Below are positions 7,288 to 12,678 of a DNA stretch of 12,678 bases, piece after piece. Position numbers and translations under genes: made by a program. The notes below the pieces were generated by a model that made no database searches, had not been told where the DNA came from, and was given only the letters and a program-made list of their open reading frames with translations. The DNA is from Candidatus Bathyarchaeota archaeon (GTDB lineage Archaea > Thermoproteota > Bathyarchaeia > TCS64), in NCBI GenBank assembly GCA_016867505.1, contig VGJH01000014.1:1-12678 (forward strand), in the 5' to 3' direction. Numbering within the stretch: the first letter of the stretch is position 1; every line of letters starts with the position of its first letter.

Positions 7288-7304
7288 TTTTAACTAAGTT
7301 AAAA
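7288..7304. promoter_or_regulatory. Perfect dyad in the divergent atpI/atpH region, possible operator
   Basis: The 17 bases read TTTTAACT-A-AGTTAAAA: 8-base arms that are exact reverse complements around one base. It lies roughly midway (about 130 bases from atpI, 160 from atpH) in the intergenic stretch that must hold both promoters. A symmetric site here could bind a dimeric regulator acting on both units. The arms are mostly A/T, so chance is not excluded. Confidence 0.35.
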
Positions 7305-7397
7305 GATATATTTATTAAGTTTATTACTTTTTTAAACTATTGATTTTGAATTTAAATGTAAAAATATTACCGTAGTTAAATTTTTAAACACAAAACC

Positions 7398-7405
7398 TAT
7401 ATATT
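7398..7405 (+). promoter_or_regulatory. Candidate TATA box of the atpH-atpE unit
   Basis: Reads TATATATT after a purine-rich ACAAAACC that could serve as a BRE. Transcription would start near 7430, leaving a 35-50 base leader that includes AAGGGA and GTGAGGG, both possible ribosome-binding sites. Placed by pattern only. Confidence 0.4.
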
Positions 7406-7465
7406 CTGAATATTTGGTAACTGTATAGATTTAGAGAATTAACTTGGGGGTAAAGTCAAGGGATA

Positions 7466-7807
7466 GTGAGGGTTATAGTTTTGAAGATCACTGATATTGT
7501 AAAATATATTAAACAAGCTGAAGATGAAGCTGATAAGTATATTCTAAATGCAAATCAAAAAGCAATTGAAATTAAAAAAAATGCTGAGGAAATTGGGAAA
7601 AAAACTTATGAAGATACATATGAAGATACTCTTAAAAAATATCAAGACAATATAAAGAATAATATAGAAAAAGAACGACTTGATGCAGAAAATAAAGCTA
7701 ATTCAATTTTAATGGATATCGAAAAAGACATCGGTTTAATTCGTTCAAAATCATCTAAAAACATAAAAAAAGCTGTAAAAGCACTTTTTGATGAAATAAC
7801 TATATAG
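7466..7807 (+). CDS. atpH: A-type ATP synthase subunit H (peripheral stalk coiled coil)
   Basis: A 113-residue, almost wholly helical, highly charged protein that fits AtpH/AhaH, which pairs with subunit E to form the peripheral stalk holding the A1 head against subunit a/I. The ITDIVKYIKQAEDEADKYI start matches the family's usual ..I.KAE.EA.. opening, and a short basic end (SKSSKNIKKAVKALFDEI) closes it. Residues 48-55 are a YEDTYEDT tandem from a 12-bp duplication (7607-7618, 7619-7630). The frame opens with GTG 7466; TTG 7481 (108 residues, MKITD) fits the family length before the KQAE motif better and has GTGAGGG upstream, so it may be the real start. The gene is followed 3 to 12 bases later by atpE. 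Assignment rests on length, coiled-coil character and pairing with atpE. Confidence 0.8.
   Translation: MRVIVLKITDIVKYIKQAEDEADKYILNANQKAIEIKKNAEEIGKKTYEDTYEDTLKKYQDNIKNNIEKERLDAENKANSILMDIEKDIGLIRSKSSKNIKKAVKALFDEITI
7607..7630 (+). repeat. Tandem 12-bp duplication inside atpH
   Basis: Two adjacent copies, tatgaagataca and tatgaagatact, differ at the last base and encode YEDT-YEDT. In frame, so it only lengthens the coiled coil by four residues. Confidence 0.85.
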
Positions 7808-7819
7808 GTTTTGATAAAA

Positions 7820-8440
7820 ATGGATATAGATCTTACTAAATTAACTAATTTGATAATTGAAGAAGCAAAGAATAAAGCTGAAATTATAATAGAAGAAGCT
7901 GAGAAAGAAAAAAAATACTTTATAGAAATAAAAAGACAAGAAGCTTTACAAATACCTGAAGAAGAAAAAAATAGATTAACAAAGAGGATAGAGGATGCTA
8001 AATTAACAAATGAACGAATCATTGCTGATGCGAAACTAAAAGCTAATTGGTTGGTTTTAGAAGAGAAACAAAAACTTGTAGATCAAGTTATTCAATCACT
8101 AAAAAAAGAATTGAATAATTATGCAAAATCAAATAAATATAACAATATGTTAAATGAATTAATTATTACATCTGGGCTAGTTATACGTGGAGGTCAATTA
8201 ATAGTAACTCTAAATAAAGAAGACCAGAATAAAGTAAATTTAGTGGAACTTGCTCAAAAAATTAGTATCGAAACTAAAACAGAAACTAGTTTAACTTTGT
8301 CCAATGAATATCATTCAGATTATGGAGTTATAGTAAAATCTATTGATGGAAAGATTTTACTAAATAACCTATTTAGTTTAATTTTAGATAGAATTGATAA
8401 CCAACTTAGATATAAAGCTGCAAAGATTCTATTCACTTGA
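7820..8440 (+). CDS. atpE: A-type ATP synthase subunit E (peripheral stalk)
   Basis: A 206-residue protein, the usual size for V/A-type subunit E. Residues 1-105 are a long charged coiled coil that would wind around AtpH; residues 106-206 form the globular head that binds the A1 catalytic part. The C-terminal signature is clear: GLVIRGGQLIVTLNKED (119-135), DYGVIVKSIDGKILLNNLF (167-185) and LRYKAAKILF (196-205). ATG 7820 is preferred to TTG 7811 because the AGGT at 7806-7809 is about 10 bases upstream of the ATG but almost touches the TTG. It is probably co-transcribed with atpH. In many archaea atpC, F, A, B and D follow; here only decayed DNA follows. Confidence 0.93.
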   Translation: MDIDLTKLTNLIIEEAKNKAEIIIEEAEKEKKYFIEIKRQEALQIPEEEKNRLTKRIEDAKLTNERIIADAKLKANWLVLEEKQKLVDQVIQSLKKELNNYAKSNKYNNMLNELIITSGLVIRGGQLIVTLNKEDQNKVNLVELAQKISIETKTETSLTLSNEYHSDYGVIVKSIDGKILLNNLFSLILDRIDNQLRYKAAKILFT

Positions 8441-8514
8441 AATTTATAACTTAAATTTAATCCTGAATAACCCGATGAAAAAATAAAAGGGTAATCCTTG
8501 ATGAGCTTTAATTC

Positions 8515-8674
8515 ATGAAATTAGCATCAGCTGATAGAATATTAGTAGAACTAACAAAAGAGATGGGAGTAGCTTAAAAGTATATGTGAAGATAAGCTAA
8601 TCATTATAAAAGGGGTTTCTTATTTTGGGATGAACCATATTTTTATTATTTTGATAAAGACGAAACCTAATTGA
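8515..8674 (+). pseudogene. Possible fragment of a broken small gene
   Basis: ATG 8515 opens a 20-codon frame (MKLASADRILVELTKEMGVA) that stops at TAA 8575-8577. The next frame over continues with a plausible sequence, SICEDKLIIIKGVSYFGMNH, to TGA 8672-8674. Joined by one frameshift near 8570-8575, the two halves look like the start of one small protein. ILVELTKEMGV loosely recalls the first helix of Roadblock/LC7-like domains, but this is too short to assign. It overlaps the end of the convergent relic at 8667 by a few bases. Confidence 0.3.
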
Positions 8675-9310
8675 AATGTTTAAATTGGTTGTCCACCGTT
8701 GCCCCCATTTTCGTTGATTTTTTTCGTATAATGTTATTTTTTCCTAGGTACGTCCCTAGTTCTTCTCCAATCAAATCAATTAAACCAAGCACACGTGATA
8801 GCAACCCAAATAACTGAGTAATATAGCGTTGATTTTATGGTATCTATCCAAACTCTACATTTCAACCATAATATCATCTAGTGTTTATTTCATATCATTT
8901 AACTCTCTTCTAAGTTTCTCAAGAACAAATTCTACCCTCAAAAAATGACATGAAGACCTAAAAGGTAACGGTTTCATTTTGTAGATCTGCTTAATTGTTC
9001 CTATATTTGTCTCCTTAGTTATGATTTGATTTCGACCAATTGCTTTATCGATTTGGAAACTGTTCTCGCTAAGATTCCATTTAAAGCGTGCAAAGTATAG
9101 TGAGTCAAAAATCCTCGTATTTAAAAATAGGTCATGATAGTAGCAATTATTGGATGACGACTAGTATATTCAGGAGTTTTTTTCTACAAATAAACCACCA
9201 TCTCCTCTTCCATTTGATGTATTTAGGTATGAAATTCGTAAGAATTTTGAGCGGTTATTTTAGGTTTCACTTTTTTTGCCAAGATTCTTTTCACTCGAAA
9301 ACGGATTCAT
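8667..9310 (-). pseudogene. Broken gene of unknown family on the minus strand
   Basis: Reading from ATG 9310, coding-like sequence is interrupted several times. MNPFSSEKNLGKKSET ends at TAA; the same frame goes on with FLRISYLNTSNGRGDGGLFV. A one-base change in an A-run moves to KTPEYTSRHPIIATIMTYF, and another at a T-run moves back to NTRIFDSLYFARFKWN. A clean run of over 80 codons follows, including QIDKAIGRNQIITKE, KMKPLPFRSS and VLEKLRRELNDMK, then TAA and TAG stops, and after a further shift GLIDLIGEELGTYLG to TAG at 8667-8669. Composition is typical of a soluble protein with a helical C-terminal half; the NQIITKETNIGTI region could be a helix-turn-helix. I do not recognise the family. 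Homopolymer frameshifts could be sequencing errors, but the separate stop codons argue for real decay. Confidence 0.55.
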
Positions 9311-9375
9311 GATATGAAATTTCTGAAGGTCATGTTTATAAGTAAAAATTATAACTGCCAGCTAATAAGAAGAGC

Positions 9376-10362
9376 GTGGTAAACCTTCCCTAGGACCTAA
9401 AAGTCCTAAGCCTACCTGTTATTGGTGTGGTTAGCGATGCCCAGAGGAGCGTCAGACTCACCATGGCGTAGGAATTGCTAAGTATCCCAAATCAAGCTAC
9501 CAATTCTACTACCTGCTTAAGACCGCTAGACACATCTCGGAGATGGATCGGGTTTTGAAAGTTTACTTAAAGATGAGGATTCGGGATATGAGAAGCGTAG
9601 AGAAGGCGTTGAGGAGTAGTGCGAAGTCGTGGGTGTTTCAAAGGTACTGTGAGTCTATAGGAGTGGTGTTACATGAATGATGAGGTCTATCTGCTGAGGC
9701 TTGAAGAGTTAAGGCTTCACAGTATGTGTAATATAATTAGGCGGTCTATATAATATAGTTGGAGCTTCAACGATATGCCTCTCTTGAGAGGGTTCTGTGT
9801 GTGTTGAGCATCTTAGACAAGTTGTAACTTGGTTAGGCGTGTTAGATGTCTACAAAGATTGGTTCTCGATGTGAGTAAGGTGTTAAGTCTGGAGTCCTTC
9901 TCTAAGGAAGTTCGAAACATGATGAAGAAGTATGTTGAGTGGTTGATGACTCTCCATTATAGTGGGTTATAGAATAGGACTGTGGTTCGTAACATCTTCA
10001 TGTATACGGAGTTACTGAATGCCTTCTACCACTACTATGATCTTGTGAGGATGCCAAAGACAAATAATATTCTGGAACAGTTCATCTTGTTTCTGAAGGA
10101 GGTTCATTGTAAGACAACAGGGAGGGCAAACTGTCAGGGCTTCGTCAAGTGTTATGGGGCTTATATGGCTCTGATGGAAGTTTCTGCGTCCTAGTGTGAG
10201 GTGTATTCATGGTTGCAGTTGGTGAATTATGAGGAGCTCCGTAGGTGTTATGTGGGTGTGAGGGGTGATAGTATAGATAAGTTTTAAACGGGGTGTGTCG
10301 GGGAATCTTGGCGGTGTTCTTCGTGGGTTGGAGGCTGATTGGGTTAGGGATGTTTAACCTGG
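9376..10362 (+). mobile_element. Degenerate insertion sequence, about 1 kb
   Basis: This stretch is visibly richer in G+C than the AT-rich DNA around it and holds a broken transposase-like gene. Its edges are marked by an imperfect terminal inverted repeat: GGTAAACCTTCCCTA at 9378-9392 against GGTTAAACATCCCTA read from the other strand at about 10345-10359, with one base gained and one lost and two or so mismatches. No target-site duplication is evident. It sits between the atpHE unit and the nuo-like operon. Family not assigned. Confidence 0.6.
9393..10287 (+). pseudogene. Transposase pseudogene of the degenerate IS
   Basis: The reading frame is broken several times. An N-terminal part (9393-9680) has a CYWCG zinc-ribbon-like pair cut by TAG at 9432-9434, then KYPKSSYQFYYLLKTARHIS and a basic helical run (KMRIRDMRSVEKALRSS), ending in TGA. 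A middle part is scrambled. The C-terminal part (9865-10287) starts at LDVSKVLSLESFSKEVRNMM, is cut by TAG 9970-9972, and then carries the best signal: RMPKTNNILEQFILFLKEVH followed by KTTGRANCQGFVKCYGAYMA. The PKTNN-LE-F...LK....TGR pattern is typical of the C-terminal catalytic region of DDE-type transposases, where the Glu is the third catalytic acid. Further in-frame stops are at 10192-10194 and 10285-10287. Not expected to be active. Confidence 0.65.
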
Positions 10363-10758
10363 TTTCTGTTTTGGTTGAGGTGTCGATTTTGGGTTAGCAT
10401 GATTGTTAAAATGAACAACCATGTATGTTAGTTATGGATATATGGGTTTTTTTCTCATTTTAATCTAGTTATTTTGTTATATGTAATAGTCTTAATTAAC
10501 TGTTTATCACAGATAGTTTTTGGATGTCATTATGAATTGCATTCCATGACTTAGCTTAATTTATATTTTAAAAAAAATGTATTATTTTAACATACTTAAA
10601 ATTTTCATTATGTTCAGTTTAATTATAATTATAAAATGTATAAGTTAATATCATTAAAGACCCTCAAATTTAATACATTTTCCATAAAATTACAGAGATA
10701 TTTTTATAGTGTTTAAGATGTAAGATTTAGGAGCATATTACTGGAGGAAAATTATTTA
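10363..10758. other. AT-rich intergenic region upstream of the nuo-like operon
   Basis: About 400 bases with no coding-like frame on either strand. It contains short A/T palindromes and a small inverted repeat (TTGTT-aaaatg-AACAA at about 10403-10418). Its right end holds the likely promoter and leader of the operon. Nothing else is supported. Confidence 0.5.
10701..10709 (+). promoter_or_regulatory. Candidate TATA box of the nuo-like operon
   Basis: Reads TTTTTATAG, placing transcription start near 10730. The leader then contains GGAGG (10743-10747), 11 bases before ATG 10759, a strong though slightly distant ribosome-binding site. Placed by pattern and spacing. Confidence 0.4.
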
Positions 10759-11007
10759 ATGAATTTAGACATAATTCAATTAGTTCTTTTTGTATTAATT
10801 ATATCATTAGCTATAATCACAACTAAACTAGATAACATACTTTATGCAGCAATAAGCCTTAGTGGTATGTCAATATGTTTAGGGGGATTGTATTGGCTGA
10901 TGTATGCCCCATATGTTGGATTGTTCCAAATGATGATTTACGGAGGTGCTTTAATGGTCCTCTTTATTGTAGTAGTTATGTATGTAAGAGGTTCTAATTA
11001 TGAATGA
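10759..11007 (+). CDS. nuoJ: Complex I-type subunit J, N-terminal half only (NuoJ/FpoJ or MbhD-like)
   Basis: An 82-residue protein with three transmembrane helices (about 4-21, 27-48, 52-76). The third helix carries the subunit J signature IYGGALMVLFI (residues 60-70), equal to the VYAGAIMVLF segment of NuoJ where a pi-bulge gates proton flow between the quinone site and the antiporters. NuoJ is normally about 165-180 residues; here it stops after helix 3. In Mbh/Mrp-type complexes the equivalent (MbhD, DUF4040-like) is also a separate short protein. ATG 10759 follows GGAGG. The last 8 bases overlap the next gene, so translation is coupled. First gene of the membrane operon; peripheral and quinone-module genes (A, B, C, D, H, I) are not upstream in this window. 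Confidence 0.8.
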   Translation: MNLDIIQLVLFVLIISLAIITTKLDNILYAAISLSGMSICLGGLYWLMYAPYVGLFQMMIYGGALMVLFIVVVMYVRGSNYE

Positions 11008-11269
11008 CACTAAAATTAGTGACTCTTTGGCTTTATTGACATCTATTTTGCTTTTAGTTATAATATTGTATGTTTTCTCAAGTGCTGGGTTCCCTTATTC
11101 AGGATTAATGCATTCAGAATTAATTAAAATTGATCAAACTCAAAATATTGGTCAACAAATGAGTCGATTTTTATGGGATTTTAGAGGACAAGACTTGTTA
11201 ATACAAAGTCTTTTGCTTTTTGCTACTGCAATATGTTGTATTTCACTTCTTAAAGAGGAGAGAAAGTAA
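11000..11269 (+). CDS. Complex I-type subunit J C-terminal half / MbhE-like membrane protein
   Basis: An 89-residue protein with two transmembrane helices (about 10-28 and 64-85) joined by a polar loop. The segment from Asn49 on, NIGQQMSRFLWDFRGQDLLIQ, then LLLFATA, strongly recalls MbhE and the C-terminal end of MrpA (N..T..L.D.RG.DTL.E..VLF.A), and also the last helices of NuoJ. The Asp60-Arg62-Gly63-Asp65 cluster lies at the membrane edge before the last helix. It would sit beside the J-like and K-like subunits as part of the ion-translocating membrane arm. ATG 11000 overlaps the previous gene and has AGAGG (10986-10990 and the next base) as ribosome-binding site. NuoJ-C and MbhE cannot be told apart without alignment. 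Confidence 0.7.
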   Translation: MNDTKISDSLALLTSILLLVIILYVFSSAGFPYSGLMHSELIKIDQTQNIGQQMSRFLWDFRGQDLLIQSLLLFATAICCISLLKEERK

Positions 11270-11271
11270 TT

Positions 11272-11583
11272 TTGATTCTTGATTTACCTTTAATGGTTGT
11301 TTTTCTGCTATTCATAATAGGTTTATATTGCGTCACGTCAAAAAATATGATCCGTATATTATTTGGTGTAGAAATAATTTTAAATGCAGGTAATTTTGCT
11401 TTTATCTATTTTGCTTCTCAAAACACACCTGGAGGTTTTATTGATCCCTTAGGCCAGTCGATTGTATTTATATCAATAGTTACTGGTGGATGTGTTTTAG
11501 CTATAGGTCTAGCATTAATCGTCAATGCTTATAAACATTATAAAACTGTTGATATAGAAAAATTAAGGAGGTTAAAATGGTGA
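11272..11583 (+). CDS. nuoK: NuoK/MrpC-like subunit of a complex I-type membrane arm
   Basis: A 103-residue three-helix membrane protein of the NuoK/MrpC/MbhG family, at the usual length of about 100. Conserved features: KNMIRILFGVEIILNAGN (residues 24-41) with Glu34, matching the first essential Glu of NuoK; DPLGQ (58-62); and IGLALIVNAYKHYKTVDIEKL near the end, where the TVD-L motif is typical of NuoK. The second conserved membrane Glu of NuoK (E. coli Glu72) is missing: the third helix reads SIVTGGCVLAIGLAL. Start is TTG 11272, two bases after the previous stop, with AGAGGAGAG (11254-11262) as ribosome-binding site. Its end overlaps the next gene. Gene symbol is by closest resemblance. Confidence 0.85.
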   Translation: MILDLPLMVVFLLFIIGLYCVTSKNMIRILFGVEIILNAGNFAFIYFASQNTPGGFIDPLGQSIVFISIVTGGCVLAIGLALIVNAYKHYKTVDIEKLRRLKW

Positions 11584-12678
11584 ATATCGCTTTATCATTC
11601 ATGATGATGCCGTTGCTTGTGGCTATTATTGGTACATTGAGTGAAAAATATAATAAAGCAATAGTTAGGGATATCGTAGCAATTTTAACAAGTTTTGCTA
11701 TTTTTGGTGGAGTATACAGAGTATATACTATTCTAAATCAAACTGTATCAAAAATTTTAGTAGTTTATATTGGTTCAGGACCACCACTAGGAGCTTGTTT
11801 TGAGATCGATTTATTTAGTGTTTATATTGCATTTTCTATTGCAGCTCTTGGTGTTTTAGTTACGTTATACTCTTTAAAATATACTGAGCATGATGATCGA
11901 TTAACAGAGTACTATACTATGCTTTCATTATTATTGGTGAGCATGATTGGTGTATGTTTTGCTGGAGATTTTATTACATTATTCATTTTTTGGGAATTAA
12001 TGGGTATAACTAGTTACGCTTTAGTCGCTTTCAGAAAATCTCAATGGGAGGCTATAGAAGCTGGCTTTAAATTCATGATAATGGGAGCAATTGGCTCTAC
12101 GGTGCTTCTTATGGGCATTGCACTGATTTATGGAGCTGCAGGTACAGTAAATTTTGCTCAAATATCCAGTGTTTTAAATAATATAGATCTGGGTATATGG
12201 TCCACATTAATACTTACTTTATTTATTATTGGTTTTGGAGTTAAAGCGGCTATTGTACCTTTCCATACATGGCTCCCTGATGCCCATTCAGCTGCACCGA
12301 GTTCTATTAGTGCTCTTTTGTCTGGAGTTGTTGTAAAAATGGGGATATACAGCATTCTTAGGATTCTAACGCTTGTATTCGGAAATTCTCTTAATAATTG
12401 GCAAGTAATGTTAGCGTCTTTAGCAATTATTACTATGTTTATAGGCAATATAATGGCTCTTCTTCAAACTGACTTGAAGCGTTTACTTGCATTTAGTACG
12501 GTAGCACAAATTGGATACATAATGTTTGGTGTTTCTATATTTACTACAACCAGCATAATTGGTAGCCTATTTCATGTAGTTAATCATGTAGTAATGAAAG
12601 GACTTTTATTCCTTGCTGCAGGATGTTTTGTCCATCAAGTAGGAACTAGAAATATCTCCGATCTTGCGGGTATAAGAA
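11577..12678 (+). CDS. Antiporter-like subunit of complex I/Mbh/Mrp family (NuoL/M/N or MrpD-like), 3' end outside window
   Basis: The first 367 codons of a proton-conducting transporter family protein that runs off the right edge. ATG 11577 overlaps the nuoK-like stop by 7 bases and has GGAGG (11567-11571) five bases upstream. Conserved charged residues of the half-channels are visible: Glu140 in FWELMGITSY, Lys224 in GFGVKAAIVPFHTWLPDAHS, Lys254 in VVVKMGIYS, Lys301 in LLQTDLKRLLAFSTVAQIGY, and Lys341 in HVVMKGLLFL. At least ten hydrophobic helices lie in the part seen. It pumps or conducts H+ or Na+ in the distal membrane arm. The region seen does not show a C-terminal lateral helix, so L, M, N and D types cannot be separated; the sequence style is nearest to MrpD/NuoN/HyfB. 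Confidence 0.88.
   Translation, partial: MVNIALSFMMMPLLVAIIGTLSEKYNKAIVRDIVAILTSFAIFGGVYRVYTILNQTVSKILVVYIGSGPPLGACFEIDLFSVYIAFSIAALGVLVTLYSLKYTEHDDRLTEYYTMLSLLLVSMIGVCFAGDFITLFIFWELMGITSYALVAFRKSQWEAIEAGFKFMIMGAIGSTVLLMGIALIYGAAGTVNFAQISSVLNNIDLGIWSTLILTLFIIGFGVKAAIVPFHTWLPDAHSAAPSSISALLSGVVVKMGIYSILRILTLVFGNSLNNWQVMLASLAIITMFIGNIMALLQTDLKRLLAFSTVAQIGYIMFGVSIFTTTSIIGSLFHVVNHVVMKGLLFLAAGCFVHQVGTRNISDLAGIR

Noticed and set aside
7642..8022. 126-codon open frame on the minus strand, rich in Ser and Phe
   Set aside because: It lies opposite atpH and atpE, whose Lys/Glu codons read as Phe/Ser-rich on the other strand. It has no family features of its own.
8451..8500. Hairpin terminator after atpE (ACCC ... 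GGGT)
   Set aside because: The stem is only 4 base pairs with a 15-base loop and no T-run directly after it.
9088..9312. 74-codon open frame on the plus strand
   Set aside because: It is the reverse of the broken minus-strand gene, whose reading is far more protein-like; the plus frame is rich in Phe, Ser and His with no pattern.
9376..10362. A structured RNA gene (tRNA or large ncRNA) suggested by the higher GC and a TAGGAC-CTAAAA-GTCCTA hairpin at 9391-9408
   Set aside because: No cloverleaf or tRNA box pattern is seen, and the stretch translates into transposase-like sequence between inverted repeats.
12158..12448. 96-codon open frame on the minus strand
   Set aside because: It is antisense to the conserved Lys224-Lys301 region of the antiporter-like subunit.

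Overview
The window is AT-rich DNA that looks archaeal. It carries a rotary A-type (archaeal) ATP synthase rather than an F-type one, has TATA-like boxes close upstream of several starts, and uses short GGTGA or GGAGG ribosome-binding sites. An electron-transfer flavoprotein, a complex I-type antiporter module, a HtrA protease and a monovalent cation/proton antiporter suit a respiratory or fermentative archaeon. Loose gene spacing and several decaying genes would fit an Asgard-type or similar mesophilic lineage, but the window does not fix the taxon.

Layout. 2-226 (+) is the C-terminus of EtfA. 308-751 (+) is an unrecognised 147-residue protein that ends 1 base from the end of a convergent membrane-anchored HtrA protease (753-1985, -). 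2188-2818 (-) is a previously hidden relic: a SelA/DgaE-type PLP-enzyme gene with many stops, at least one frameshift and no PLP-lysine region. 2900-4135 (-) is an Na+(K+)/H+ antiporter. 4296-7159 (-) is an ATP synthase block read atpI (subunit a/I), atpK (c ring), then a small Lys-rich protein whose start codon is unclear. Facing away across a 306-bp divergent promoter region are atpH and atpE (peripheral stalk, +, 7466-8440). The genes for the A1 head (C, F, A, B, D) do not follow. From 8441 to about 10362 there is gene decay instead: a short + strand fragment, a broken - strand gene (8667-9310), and a degenerate insertion sequence with visibly higher GC (about 9376-10362). The right end (10759-12678, +) is a tight operon of complex I/Mbh/Mrp-type membrane subunits: a J/MbhD-like protein, an MbhE-like protein, a NuoK/MrpC-like protein and a NuoN/MrpD-like antiporter subunit that runs off the window.

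How it fits together. The Nuo/Mbh-type module would build an ion gradient from redox chemistry, EtfA would feed or take electrons, the ATP synthase membrane sector would use the gradient, and the CPA-type antiporter would exchange Na+/K+ for H+. The most unusual features are two in-frame tandem duplications in the cytoplasmic arm of AtpI (72 bp and 39 bp units), 12-bp in-frame duplications in atpH and in the small gene after atpK, the divergent and incomplete ATP synthase locus, and two hidden pseudogenes.
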